DNA of 23,052 nucleotides from Condylostoma magnum (GCA_920105805.1 CAKKTI010000314.1:2832-25883), one strand, 5' to 3'; numbered from the stretch's first letter, positions 1 through 11,329 are shown. Notes: generated by a model not told the origin, from the sequence alone. Made by a program: numbers and translations.

Positions 1-134
1 AATAATCATCTATAAGCAAAATTTCTTCCAGGTTCTTTTAGCAAGGTATCTGGAATAGGAATACAAGCATGAATTTGCTGCTTTGGCTTTCATAGATTAT
101 AAAAAATTCAGGAACAGGGAAGAGATACTTCCAT
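1..134 (-). CDS. 5' part of an unrecognised protein, runs off the left edge
   Basis: Only the first 44 codons are present; the gene continues beyond base 1. It opens at an ATG 2 nt after the GLRX3 TGA on the same strand and reads MEVSLPCSW at the start, later PIPDTLLKEPGR. Three in-frame TGA codons (residues 9, 15 and 43) are read as Trp and two CAR codons as Gln. I do not recognise the family. The other reading is that this is 3' noncoding sequence of GLRX3, because with three reassigned codons most frames stay open. The ATG just after the stop and the protein-like composition make a real gene plausible, not certain. Confidence 0.45.
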
Positions 135-136
135 TT

Positions 137-1102
137 TCAAAGATTAATTATCTAACTAAGCATATCTCCTAATTCACCGCTTCGGGCCAGTTCCTAGCAT
201 ACATCCAGTCCTCCAATCAGTTCCTTATTTGCGTAGAGTTAAGGATAAGTAGGCCAATCACTGAATCTTTTAAGACCTTCTCTAAGCTCGTTGTCTTGTA
301 AAATATCATAAAAGCTAAATTCTACATCTGCTGATTATAACAAATCGATCATTTATTCACTAAAACCGCATTAAGGAGCTTCTGGGTTACCTTTCATAAA
401 TAAAATCACCTTATTTTCTGTTAAAAGCTTATTAATACGTTGCTCCACTGGTATATTTAAAGTTGCACCGAGTTCTCCGCCTTAAAGCAAATCGTTTATT
501 ATGTCACCACCTCCTATAAACTCATTTTTGTAGTAGACCTAAGGGTAAGAAGGCCATTCGGAATACTTTTTCAGCCATTCTCTTATTTAGAAGTCTTGTA
601 GGATATTAACGTAGCTGTAGACAAATGATTTCAACTGTCCTACAAGCTTTCGGGAAAATTTACATTAAGGATTATCCGGAGTTCCTTTAATGAAAATGAC
701 CATATCTGTTTAACTTAGAATTTAGTTTATTCTACTATATACGTTTGTTTATATTTCTTGTAATTTCTAGGGAAAAGTTTCACATAATTCTTCTACTTTT
801 CTTACAAGATCTGGTATTACAGCTCCTTCAAATTAAGCTATATTGACTAGTCCTATATAAAATTAGCATAGGGGAACACAGTCTTTCTCCATTTCCTTAG
901 ACAGTTGCACTGAATTAGGATGAGATAAATCTATGTAGAATGTTTTAATTTTCTAATCTTCTTATTCCAGCTCATCTAGACAGTCTTTAACTAGCGAGCA
1001 TTGTTGTAAGTCTTGTCTTATGAAGCACATGATTGTGAGTTGAGCAAAGCTTGAATCTCGTAGTAAAGGCCAAAAATCTTGAGATCTGGTTACCAGTGAC
1101 AT
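137..1102 (-). CDS. GLRX3: Glutaredoxin-3 / PICOT-like monothiol glutaredoxin
   Basis: 321 residues: an N-terminal thioredoxin-like domain (about 1-115), then two monothiol glutaredoxin domains (about 120-215 and 225-321). The family binds [2Fe-2S] clusters with glutathione in the cytosol and nucleus and serves cytosolic iron-sulphur delivery. The second domain has the full signature FMKG-P-CGFS followed by WPTYPQLY and GGLD. The first has FIKGTP, WPSYPQVY and GGGD, but its active site is CKFS, not CGFS. The thioredoxin domain lacks a CxxC pair, as in other PICOT proteins. No internal ATG competes with the start, and the whole ORF is in one frame. Gln is often TAA/TAG; all four Trp are TGG. 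The stop is either TGA at 137-139 or an in-frame TAG at 152-154, which would remove five residues; the family's C-terminus allows either. Confidence 0.93.
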
Positions 1103-1627
1103 TATTATTTATTAGTTGTTTAAAGTGTTAGTGGATATTGAAAAACAGGGTTGTTTTTATTAATATATTGAATGGAGTGACTTATGAGTAGATATCTTTT
1201 ATGTAATTGGTTCTATTCATATTATCAGTCCCATTATATTTACTATATCCATTTTAAATAACAACTTAAATTGCTACTAACCATGACCAGATACAACTCT
1301 TCCTATTCTCTTAGAAGGCAGTTAACTCTAACACTTGCTTACCCTTTAACCCCATTTTTTCCTTCTGTGCTCTTACAAAATGTTTTTCTTATGCCATGCA
1401 ATAGACTTTGATCTGAATATCTATTATTTACTAATAGCCTAAGGCGGTCTTGGCTTTATATTAGACTAACACCTTCTAGAAGGCACACTTCCTATAACAT
1501 TAATCTTTGAAACATCAATCATTTTTTAATCAATTCCATAATACTATTTAATTTCCAACTTAGCTTAATCTCCCTTTACCCCGCACGAATTCCCGCATCC
1601 CATCTTTATATAACTTATTTATTTAAA
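1103..1627. promoter_or_regulatory. Divergent intergenic region between GLRX3 and the kelch gene
   Basis: 525 nt separate two ATGs pointing away from each other, so both promoters should lie here. The plus strand is poor in G and rich in C/T runs from about 1290 to 1620. Several minus-strand frames are open under the reassigned code, but none gives a recognisable protein. No motif that I can name stands out. Confidence 0.4.
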
Positions 1628-3424
1628 ATGGGATGCTGTGTAACACCATAACATAAAAGAAACAGCACTAGGCAAGACACTGTTTCTTTACTACCCTCAC
1701 ACCACCATTACAAAGCGAAATCTTTATGTAAAACCATAATTTGCTATGATATCCTAAAACAAGCATTATTCACCAGAGACATAAATCTTAGTCAGGAGTT
1801 CTAGAATGGATCTTTAATGTGTCGATTCTACAGCAATCTGATCTTTATAGGAGGACTTCCAGATGGGAAATTGGCTTTTATGGTAAACATGGACAAAAAT
1901 TAAGAAATAAGCATTGCTAGTCCATTAAGTAATATTGCATATGGCTCTGCTCATTTAGTACTAAAATCAATTTATACCATAGGATGTGTCGAGATTGTAG
2001 ATGACAGTAATAAAAGGCCAGCTCCATAGTAAAAATATAATATTGATACAAATAGTTGAAGCTATATTGCATAACCTTCTGAATAAATAGCTCTTTGTGG
2101 AAGTTATATACTAAATGATTAAATTTATGTAATTGGGGGCTACCTAGACTACCCTGATTGCCCTCGTCCCTTTAATTCAATGATGGTTTATAAAATATAG
2201 GAAAACGTGTGGGAAGGAAGGAATATCTAGACCCCGATTTAAATAGGAATGCCTTAGTGTATTCCTCTGCTGTAGGATTAAGTACTGATTATAGGTGGAA
2301 GTGACCCCAGTGATATAGTCTAACAGGTCGAATCATAAGAAATCTACTTTCTTATAGGCAATGATTTCATTAAAGGAAACGATCTTCCATAAGTTGGATA
2401 CTTAATCTTCCTCGACTAAGCTTACAAGTACCAAAACTGAGTCTTAATATTCTCAGATGACGACACTCTGTTTAAACTTGACTTAGAAAATGGAATTTGG
2501 TATGTAGAAGACGCCTCAAATGACTGTAATTCAGACTAAAGTAACTATAGTACATCATTTTCTCGAAGAAAGCCTAATAATTACATATACCACTTAGATG
2601 TACAGAAATGTCATATTTTAGAGTTTGATCTAGAAACTCGAAAAATGCGTAATACATGTCCGACTAATTTTAAAGGGTTTCGTAGCTATGCTGGAGTCGG
2701 TATACTAATGGACGGAAGAGTCATTATAATAGGCGGTTACTCTGAGTCTCGTTAGGTTATTTCTAATGAATGTGAAATATACGACCCTGAGAAATCAGTA
2801 CTGCACAAATGCTCATCTCTGCCTCATCCTTAATTTGGTATCCGCATAGTTATTATTCAAAACAGAATTTACGCCATTGCTGGGTTTAATAAAACAGGAA
2901 ATGAGTAAAACGGGTACTGCTAGTATTTAGATATTATGACTTAATAATGAGTTTAGATTAGTTCAATGCCAAGTCTTACGTTTCTGCCTGGAGTTTGCAG
3001 TGTGGGAAACGAAATTTTCGCATTTGGGGGAAGGGCGTCGCAGGAGTATGGGGATTTCTATAATTTGATATAGATTTATAGTATTGATTAAGATAGGTGA
3101 AAAATTCATAATGTTGAGTACCCTTTAGGACTTTTTGGTATAGGGGCTGTAACTGTTCCTTTTAATTAAATTATCTGCTTTGGAGGATGCTTTCCTGATG
3201 GAGGGTCTGTCACTAATGCATATATATTTGATGGGAATAACTTTTAGGATATTAAGGATTTGCCAATAGAATACGCAGAGGATTAAATATTCTTTGGAGA
3301 GCCTGTTGTACTTAAAGATGATGCTTTTTATACATTTTCTAATACCGGAGGATTGTATAGTTATTATTTATCGAATTAACAGTGGGAGCTAGAGCAAGTT
3401 TTTCAGGGTTCAAATAGGGTATAG
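1628..3424 (+). CDS. Kelch-repeat beta-propeller protein with N-myristoylation-type start
   Basis: 598 residues. It starts MGCCVT, which fits the MGxxxS/T myristoylation consensus with two adjacent Cys for palmitoylation, so a membrane-anchored propeller is inferred. From about residue 105 there are repeated kelch blades: hydrophobic strands ending in Gly-Gly (FIGGLP, VIGGY, IIGGS, IIGGYS, FAFGG, CFGG), each followed by Tyr and Trp positions. Four in-frame TGA codons fall exactly where kelch blades carry their conserved Trp (for example DTNSW and DQDRW); three other Trp are TGG. This is strong evidence for TGA = Trp. Gln is largely TAA/TAG. The stop is placed at TAG 3422-3424 after the last blade, leaving an AT-rich 62-nt spacer. 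If that TAG were Gln, the frame would run to TGA 3488-3490, overlapping the next ATG as ATGA. The substrate or partner is unknown. Confidence 0.88.
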
Positions 3425-3486
3425 TGTGTAATTATTAAAATGTGTTTTGGTACTATTGTTGATTGTATTAGAGTATATATTATAAA

Positions 3487-4617
3487 ATGAAAAGAGCAAA
3501 AATTGAGTGCCCTTATATAGACTAAATTAATAGAGATAACTTAGATTTCTATTAGATAAAACAATGCTCAGTTACTCTAAGATTTGATAAAATTTACGCT
3601 TGTTTAACATGTGGCAAATACTTCCATGGAAAAGAAGATAATTCTCCAGCATTCTAACATGCTGTTGTAGATTCCCATAATATTTATCTTAATTTGACTA
3701 ATATAAAAATCTGGTGTATTCCCGATGACTATGAAGTGAGAGATGACTAATTTGATGATATTAAGTAAAATGCTTTTCCAGTCTATAGGAAAAGTAGAGA
3801 ATTGTGCTATTCTTTAGACGGAGCTAGTTATATACCTGGCTGCATACCAGTAAACAGTGGGCAAGATGCTCACCTAGGACTAGCCTTGTAAATCATAAAC
3901 CGAATAGGAGGTTTAAGGAGAGTTTTGCTTAGAAATTTTTGTAATGATACTAAAATACTTAAAGGACTTTCTCTATTCTTAAGAAGAATGTGGAATCATT
4001 AAAGTTTTCTACCACATGCTAATTCTAACGAAATTTTTCATACATTAAAGCAAGATAACACTAATATGTACAATAATGTAAAAAGTTCCTTAACCTTTAC
4101 TTTGGCCTGAGTTCTTAATCTAATAAAATAAGAAAAGATAGGAAATTAAATCATAAGAAAGTATCTGTAAGGCTAGATAATAGTAAATGAGAAAAAAGGC
4201 AATTTTGTATACTTAAATCTAGAAATCCCTGAGAACCAAACATTTTAAACCGAAACACAGTATCACTAACTAACAGATCTTATTACAAACTTCCTATCAG
4301 ACTAAAAGGAGATATCCAAATTTCCTAAATACCTTCTTATAATTTTAAAAATATTCCAATCCAACTAATTCTCTATAGAAAAATCATCCTCAGTAATACA
4401 ATTCCCTATATCTAACTTTCAACCTACCTCTAAATCCCCCTAATACACTCTAAAAGCCTTGATTTCTCACTAGGGAGAAATAGACACCTAAGAATACACA
4501 ATCGACGTCAATCATAATAAGACCTACTATGAAATAAGGGATTTACAAGTAAAGGAAACACTCCCTCAACTCATTTCCCTTAAATCTCCGTATATTCTCC
4601 TATACAAATCCTACTAA
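3487..4617 (+). CDS. USP39: USP39/Sad1-like inactive ubiquitin protease, U4/U6.U5 tri-snRNP factor
   Basis: 376 residues. The family is a splicing factor needed for tri-snRNP assembly; its ubiquitin-protease fold has no catalytic activity. Near the N-terminus is a zf-UBP finger: ECPYIDQINR, then YACLTCGKYFHG and a His-rich stretch leading to IYLNL. It continues IWCIPDDYE, a YIPG...N segment where active proteases have the catalytic Cys box (here no Cys, only NSGQDAHLG), RRMWN, and a C-terminal VNHNKTYYEIRDLQV followed by LPQLISL, all collinear with human USP39. A TGA (in LTFTLAW) aligns with the family Trp in LSWFLN. The ORF ends at tandem TAA TAA right where USP39 proteins end. The frame stays open into the next gene, so a fusion is possible. 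It is shorter than human USP39 (565 residues), mainly from lacking the N-terminal Arg/Ser region. Confidence 0.9.
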
Positions 4618-4632
4618 TAATCAGTTATTAAA

Positions 4633-5109
4633 ATGGCAATATCAAACCCGGATGAAACAAACACCAAAATTAGTGAAGCTGAAGGATATCTCCATTCCCA
4701 CAGTATCTTAGAAATGTTTGAAGATCTATCAACTTTAATATGCTACACCAGACCAACTAACATAAAAGAATTTCTGATTTAAGAATTAAAAAGTAGAAAA
4801 GATAAAGGACCAGCAGGACACGTTATTTTCACGGACCAGGAGATATAGAATGTATTCACATTATTTGACTTACGATAAGAGCAGAGATTAAATAAAGAGT
4901 AATGCAGAGAGGCTTTAAGAACAATTGGGCACTCTGATTTTCAAGTTAATAAAGTAGATGAGCTATAAATTCCAGATTCTGTAGATATTGGAACTTTCTA
5001 ACAACTATGTAAGCAGGTTTTAGGGTAGATTAGTTTTTAGTATTTAAAGGATATAATTGGTTTGTTGATCTAATAGGGAAATTAAGCTGATTTAGGAGTT
5101 ACTGAGTAA
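4633..5109 (+). CDS. EFCAB10: EFCAB10-like protein: RIIa/DPY30-type domain plus degenerate EF-hand
   Basis: 158 residues. The N-terminal part (about 12-50) is a dimerisation/docking helix pair of the RIIa/DPY30 type: AEGYLHSHSILEMFEDL followed by RPTNIKEFLIQEL, which resembles EFCAB10 closely. Next comes an EF-hand-like segment, FTLFDLRQEQRLNKEQ, whose loop lacks most calcium ligands (Arg and Gln at key places). EFCAB10 homologues are associated with cilia, so an axonemal role is inferred. The ATG lies 15 nt after the first of two TAA codons ending USP39 and is in frame with it. The end is TAA followed at once by TGA (5107-5112). Either a separate gene or the C-terminal part of a USP39-EFCAB10 fusion. 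Confidence 0.78.
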
Positions 5110-5912
5110 TGATACATGCACAAATTTAAATATATTCTATATAGCATAAATTACAAGCATATACGGTTTATTTGATACTCCCAACCTCAGTATAATTATT
5201 AATGATAATGCTCAACTATGTAACTTCTTTATTTATTGCCCATACTATATGATATAAAAGGATTTTGTTATAATAAAGGTTATAATTAAATTTGATAACT
5301 TAGGCAGCTATAAATACTATATACTAGAATATAGTACGATTATTACCAATAGTTTAATTATAAAAAGTATTAGAGCTATTAACAAAAGTAGGCTTTATTA
5401 CTTAATGGCAGACGTGTTAAAATAAGGAAAATTTTTAAAGATAATAATAGTAATAAATATATTATTAGGAATTTTGTTATACAATATTAAATGTATTAGC
5501 AATATTTAATCTCAATGGTTTAGTTTTGATTCTTAATTACTTCATTTTGCAATTAAACTGCACACAAAAAGTAAAAATCTGAAATGTAACGTTAAGTTAT
5601 TCCTACCAAACTATCTATATAGTATAAACTACAAAATCAATACAATTAAAATCCCTCAAATACAATTTGAATTAGTTAATACTACTAAATATGTTTACTC
5701 TTATCTTTTAAAACGCTTCTAAATCAATACAAATACTCATAAATAAGTAAAATGCATAAATGGATTATAAATCTATTGTTGTCTCTGTAGGCATGCAAAA
5801 TAATTTCATCATGGCTTGGCAAGAATATATTTTATCAATCACAGTTCAATAATTAGCCTAAAACTATTTAAAAGCGGATAAATAAAAATTAGAGTTATAA
5901 AGTCCTAATTAC
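5110..5912. other. AT-rich convergent gap, one weak candidate ORF
   Basis: About 800 nt between the 3' ends of EFCAB10 (plus) and the LRR gene (minus). A plus-strand frame from ATG 5405 to TGA 5972-5974 is free of TGA for 189 codons. It would begin with a short charged segment and a hydrophobic stretch (about residues 10-25), like a signal anchor, and have several Cys. It overlaps the end of the LRR gene and resembles no family I know. In an AT-rich region where TAA/TAG are sense codons this length can arise by chance, so I do not call it a gene. Confidence 0.3.
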
Positions 5913-6983
5913 TCACAGATCAATATCTAGCCAAGGAGCTGACTCAATTAATCTTTCTTGGTTCTCTGGTGTGAATGCATTTCCTTCTAAGTTCAAGTAC
6001 CTCAGACTAAACAACTAAATGATTCAATCAGATAGTAAAACTGTAGCATCATAACCAAGGTCATTATAAGTCAATGAAAGCCCTTCTAAATTAGGCATTT
6101 AAGCTATTTTCGGCAATAGAGCTTATAACCCTTCTGCCTATAAATTATTATCATCTAAAGTAATTTCATTAAGACTTTATAGTTTATCTAGATTTTTAGA
6201 CAGCTCAATGCTTCCCTGAGGCCCTATATTGTTTATATGCAGCATTAAAGCCTGTAGATTTGGTCAATACTCAAAACACTCTGAAAGTACCTTTGCTCCC
6301 ACTTATCCTATATCATTATCTTCTACTGAAAGGTATTCTAATTTAGTTAATTGCTTCAAACTGTCCTATAGCATTTTAAGTCCACTGGGCCCAAGCTGCA
6401 CTTTCCAAATTTTCAAAAATTTCAGAGTATTTTTATAATAAGGCAAAATTTTTGCTAGAACTAATGCTCTTGAGTCAGTTAATTCCATGAATTAAATTGT
6501 TAACTCAGTTCTGTTTAAATCTTTCCCTTATATAACATCTTCGTATAACACTCTTAATCTCTTGTGTATTTTATGCTTATTTTTATCATAAAACTTACTT
6601 AATTCCTTATCATCATAAATCTTTGACATTTTCCGAACTAATCTAGGACTTGGTTTAACTGAACTAGTTACAGACTTCTCCTTTTCTTCTTCTTCCTATA
6701 TCGGCTCAATAACATTCAGCTAGTTTTACTTTCCCAACAAATCAGCTAAATTATTAGTTTTAAGCTTTGATCTTTAAAGAGTAAAAAACATAGATTTCTA
6801 CTCCTTCTCTCCTTCCTTTTATATACTAGAAATTTCAGACAATCCGTGAATTTTACTTTCATTTTCATTTCTCTTTTACTACTTAATCAAATTATTAGCA
6901 TCCTTGTCTTCAGTCTATTCTGCATTTTTCTCTAATTAGATTACTTCCTCAACTTCATTTTCTTTAGATTTCCCACAACCCAT
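5913..6983 (-). CDS. Leucine-rich repeat (RNI-like) protein with N-myristoylation-type start
   Basis: 356 residues. It begins MGCGKSKE, a classic myristoyl/palmitoyl start, which fixes the initiation codon. Residues about 8-150 are low-complexity, Glu/Lys-rich and probably disordered. From about 155 there are repeats of the ribonuclease-inhibitor type: LKFLKIWKVQLGPSGLKML, LEYLSVEDNDIGQVGAKVL, LQALMLHINNIGPQGSIEL, LNEITLDDNNLQAEGLQAL, LEGLSLTYNDLGYDA and LRYLNLEGNAF, as in NLR/RanGAP-like LRR proteins. Two TGA codons (in FEYWPN and SDWIIQ) are read as Trp and two Trp are TGG. The TGA at 5913-5915 is taken as the stop because it follows a complete terminal repeat. The start is 4 nt beyond the first stop of the upstream membrane gene. 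The likely role is a membrane-tethered scaffold; the partner is unknown. Confidence 0.88.
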
Positions 6984-6987
6984 TTTA

Positions 6988-9900
6988 TTAATAAAAGAAC
7001 CTAAAAGTCTTGAGCTCAAGTCTTATCTCATTATATGCACTACTTAGTCCTTTAGTTACTCCTATGATAAAGACTAACAATGAAAAAATAGTAATAAGTG
7101 TTAGTACATCCTGCATTGTCTATGATGCTTATAATTAAGTATCCTCTGCATTCTCTGCAATTATTATATTAGATCTTTCAACTGATCTACGAATAAATTC
7201 TGATTCCTTCCACAGTTTTAAAGCACCGGATTGCTCAAAATCAAGAATAGATCGACTTAAATCCCCTGCTTGCTGAGAATAATCTGAAATAGCCGCCATT
7301 ATGCCATGTTCAATCATTTTGCTATAATTACCTTCAATTGAGCCATTTTTATACAGTAAGTTTTACATTTCTGTGTTTAAAGGTATTTAAAGCGGTATAT
7401 AATCTTAGCTTATTTGTTATAATTGATAAAGTTGTTCTTATAAGGAAGATAGGGAGTCATAGAAAAAGTTATTAGTTTTGATAATGTCCCATCTCTGGTA
7501 TATTTACTAGTTGTCTAATGAGTGCTCTAAAAGCCAATAATTAGCTAGGGTCATATGTGATTATCGCATTTCAGCCATATTTATATGATGAGGGTAAGTT
7601 TGCATTAAATCATCTAAGTTACCTGTTACTAAATATTAAAGCATTAAGCTACTAACAGCTGTCAATAAGAAAAATAGTAAGACGAGTATATTAAGAATAA
7701 GAAATTTCTAACTTATCTTATAGTTTTTCATCTGATTTACTTGTTTACTCATTCTTTCACATTCACAGTAATATTCATGAAAATCTATTAGTCTAGATAT
7801 TGCTCTATTTCTTTATTATTGCAGTTAGCCATATGGTAATTTCAGAAACTTATTTCAAATGTTTTGTCTTATATTGTTGATTTTATAGAGTATAGGTAGT
7901 ATTAAGGAGAGGAATACAGCAGAAACAATGGGAGTTAGCCATACAAATAACATGAAATCAATATCAGTGTCTTATTTCCTTCTATCAGAAACTTATTAGG
8001 CTATTTTAAAAGTAGTTTGATTAAAAGCTTCAACTCCATAAGCAGGTGAATTTGCATATAGACATAAGAAGTAATGATTTGTTTCTATATCATAAGAGTA
8101 ATCGTAGTGAATTACATTTTGTAATTGGATCTGAATAAGCTTTATTATTTCATATATCGGTACTTTTATTAATTCACTGTTTTCAATATCAGAATGATCC
8201 AAATATGAATATTTTGTCTCATGCATTTTCAGTAATTCTTGTTAGTTATCTGATCTCATTTCATCAATCATTTAGTTATACCTATTATAAGCATAATCAA
8301 TAGTCTCTTTATCTAGATAGTTGATATTTTTAGAATATAAAAATTACATTTTGGTATAAAATGAAATCTATGCAGTTATTCTTCTCATTTTACTCATATT
8401 TTATAAGAAATCGATTCCTTATTAGAAGTTATTGTTATCGTCCACATATTTGATAGCCCAGTACCGTGTAATAGATATTCAGTATATAGCATAGATAGTA
8501 ATTAGAATCATTATAGCTTTTCTAATTATATTCAAAACTCGTTGTGTCTTTTAAAAATCAATCTCGTGTTACAATAAAGCCCTACTTGAGCTAGAACTAT
8601 TACCTTCTACGTTGCTATCTACTATTTCTTCCATTGTAGGAACAATGGCAGTTTCAGGCCTGCTTTTGTAATTCCTTTCTTTAATTTTTTCTTTATATTT
8701 ATTTGGCAATGTATCTTCGAAGTTATCAGTATTAATATCACAAGATTTTAGTGTATCTGAAATTTCTTTTTCTAATTTTTACATAATGATAACCTTTTGC
8801 TCATATGTATTGAAAATATAAAATATTTATGCATAAAACTTGTATATGAATTTGCCACGCATAGCTTTGAATATAAGAGCTCCATCAATCCATTATTACT
8901 TATTTAAACTTTTCAGCCAGAATTTAAAATCAACATCGAGCTACTTAAATATTAAGCTAAATTTTTCGGTTTAAGAAACTATCTAAATACCTTTCTTATC
9001 TAAAAAGGCGATTTCTTACTAATCTTATCTTATTTACATACAGGATACACATACTAACTACCCGGAGGAGGGTAAATTAGCTAATCTAATTTTAGCCTGT
9101 ACTTAAACTAGGTAATCATTCTTTTTCAATATATAAAGCATATGGGAATCCTCATATATAGGATGATTTAGAGTTGTACTTAAAGATTGCTCAAGAAAAC
9201 CTGCGTGAAGAGATTGAACAGGAGGTGGTATAATTGTTTCTAAGGGTAAGTCTGACAATTCTCCCTATTAATAACCTATTTACTATGTAGATTAATCCCA
9301 TATAATTTACTAGTTATTAGCATCACCTAATTTTGATATAATTATAATGTTTTTGGCATCTGTTAGCTTAAAGTTCTGCCTAAGTTGCTCATCTCTGCTT
9401 TGATTAAACTATGAGGATAGCAATATCGCCTAAGCATCTGTAAGTTATCCAAAGCATTGAAGAAAAGTACCATAGCTTTATGATGGAAAGTAGGCCTCTA
9501 CAAATGAGTTAACTAATTAATACTACTTTTTACACTCTTAATAACTGTATCCTAATTAGTACACCTTTTAGTATAGAGTTTTATAGCTTATATCATTGCT
9601 GCAGATTATTTGTATCAAATCTACAAAGTTTACACAAGATTCTAAATCTAAGGAAAGAGCTTGATCTATTTCATTTATGTAGCTTATAAACTCATCAACT
9701 TCATATTCATCTTTATTCTAACGTAGCCATAGTTTACTACTATAAATTAATGATTCAATAGTAACAAAATATAAGATATTATTCTTCTATTAGTGTAATT
9801 TACCAAATAAGATTTTTGTAAAGTTCTTCAACCCAATTTAGCAGTAGTACTATACAGCTCAAATCAATAAAATTACTGAGTAGTTATATTTTTTCAATGC

Positions 9901-10896
9901 TTTTCGGAAAATTGTATTAAATCTTTGCTGTACTTCTTAATCATTTAATAGTAGTTATGGATTATCAATAGTGTAAAACCTTAAAATCTATTCCACAGTG
10001 TAAACAGACTTAAATTGTTTTTAGTCTTGGAGCTTTCTTATGTTCTTATTCATATATATTCATAGTAATAGAATATTGACAGGAAACTACATAATAAAAA
10101 GCACTGTTGTAGTGTTTGCTTTAAGGCCTAAAAGTAGTTAGAGGCAAAGAAGGAATCCTCCCCATAGAATAACTGAAGATGCAATTACATAGAGGAAGTT
10201 TGTTACTCTGCTTTAAAAGGGAACGTCAAAAAATAAGCTGTAAAAGCAATAAGCTCCCAATATAAGCAAAGAAACTGAGTATATTACTTTATAGTCGTCA
10301 TAAGGAATGATAGAAGAAATGATTGCTATAGCTAGTATATTAGAATGTATAATTAAGTACTTCTCACAGCATTGAATTGACCCTACATTATTAGCTCCCC
10401 ATTATAAATTAATCTTGAAAATAGATTCTAAGTAATCTTAAAGTAGAACTATTCCCAATACAACACCAATTATAGGTTTAGGCACAGTTTGATTAATTGG
10501 ATTGTCGTCTGATATAATCTCAGTAATGCCATTCATCAAAAATATAATGAAAGGAATCAGCATCAACTTTAGATTAAAGTTGCATATAAAGGAATCCATC
10601 CATAAAACGAGCTTTCAGTATCTGCTAGGTTAGCTTAAAACCTTTTGAAAATAACTCTCAGAATAGGTGTAAAGGAAAATGAACATTATAATTCTTTAAA
10701 ATATCAAAAATCCATAAACTGAGGCAAAAAAAATGAATACTTTTCATTTATCAAACCCTAATAAAACTAAAAGAATGTCTAGGCGGGATATTATATTTAA
10801 GATTCTGAATATTGGGCTGTAATAGTCATAATCTCAGGGGAAATTCTAGTAGTTCTCATACGGAAAAAGAATAGAAAGTAATTGAGCTATTTGCAT
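6988..10896 (-). CDS. Large multi-pass membrane protein with a central PAS domain (ciliate TmcB-like)
   Basis: 1302 residues, one uninterrupted frame over 3.9 kb. The N-terminal 290 residues hold roughly seven to eight hydrophobic segments (LDILLVLLG, LMLIPFIIFLMNG, IIGVVLGIVLL and others). Residues about 490-620 form a PAS-like domain with NIIIISKLGDAN, the IIPPPVQSLHAGFL segment characteristic of these ciliate proteins, and a following strand LVCVSCMQI. Further transmembrane segments lie near 790-812, 979-1005, 1062-1087 and 1264-1285, separating extracellular-type loops. This architecture is abundant in ciliates; signalling or sensing is inferred, with no ligand known. Of 19 Trp, 7 are TGA by my count. 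The ORF ends with tandem TAA TAA one nt before the LRR ATG; if those were Gln, the frame would end at TGA 6955-6957 inside the LRR gene. Expansion of Gln from TAA/TAG is heavy. Confidence 0.85.
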
Positions 10897-11256
10897 CGAA
10901 AGTTAGAATCAGACTAAGTATTTTTTGTTTTTAGCTGTTTTTAGCCGTAGTAGGAGATAACACCGTCCTACTAAGCGGTATGCAAGCTGTACAAATGCAC
11001 TTTTTTGAGATCGGATGCTTCGCTTTTAGTTGGGCTTCATCTATTAATCCATTTATACTAATTATAAGGGAAAATTTAATCTGCCCAGAAATAAGCTTTA
11101 ATAAAATTCATCAGTTCAATAAAACTAATAACAATCATATTTCTGTGCATTTGTCTACTATTCATATATACATAAATCTCACAGCAATTTCACAAAACTC
11201 TTTAAAATATCTCCAATACACCTTTTAAATTACTAAAATACAAATACAGCTAACCT
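10897..11256. other. Intergenic region upstream of the membrane PAS gene and of the tRNA
   Basis: 360 nt between two divergent genes. It holds a GC-rich hairpin (listed separately) about 50 nt upstream of the PAS-gene ATG, and a short tandem of GCTAAAAACA-like units on the minus strand at about 10925-10945. A standard-code ORF at 10980-11228 on the plus strand shows no protein family and is probably chance. The promoter of the membrane gene should lie here. Confidence 0.4.
10945..10978. repeat. Inverted repeat / hairpin
   Basis: CCGTAGTAGGA at 10945-10955 pairs with TCCTACTAAGCGG at 10966-10978, leaving a 10-nt loop and a 2-nt bulge. It stands out in GC content from the AT-rich surroundings. 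It might be part of the 5' leader of the membrane PAS gene, a small structured RNA, or a protein-binding palindrome; nothing in the sequence decides this. Confidence 0.5.
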
Positions 11257-11329
11257 GCCTCTATAGCTCAGTCGGCAGAGCATGCGCTTAGTAAGCGTAA
11301 GGTCCGTGGTTCGAACCCGCGTGGAGGCT
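11257..11329 (+). tRNA. tRNA-Thr(AGU)
   Basis: A complete 73-nt cloverleaf. The acceptor arm GCCTCTA pairs with TGGAGGC, the D arm GCTC...GAGC closes, and the anticodon stem TGCGC/GCGTA encloses loop TTAGTAA with anticodon AGT (Thr, reading ACY after A-to-I editing). The T arm CGTGG TTCGAAC CCGCG is canonical. There is no intron and CCA is not encoded. A T-run follows at once. It converges on the coiled-coil gene, whose stop lies 19 nt away on the other strand. Confidence 0.97.

Noticed and set aside
1103-1627. Minus-strand open frames of up to about 100 codons upstream of GLRX3
   Set aside because: All three frames look equally protein-like, depend heavily on TAA/TAG as Gln, and match no family.
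6229-6438. Plus-strand ORF of 69 codons
   Set aside because: It lies antisense within the LRR repeats and is a shadow of that gene.
6955-7080. A short intron joining the membrane PAS gene to the LRR gene as one protein
   Set aside because: No GT...AG stretch of suitable length restores the LRR frame, and MGCGKS is a clear independent start.
10980-11228. Plus-strand ORF of 82 codons before the tRNA
   Set aside because: No family resemblance; lies in AT-rich intergenic sequence next to the hairpin.
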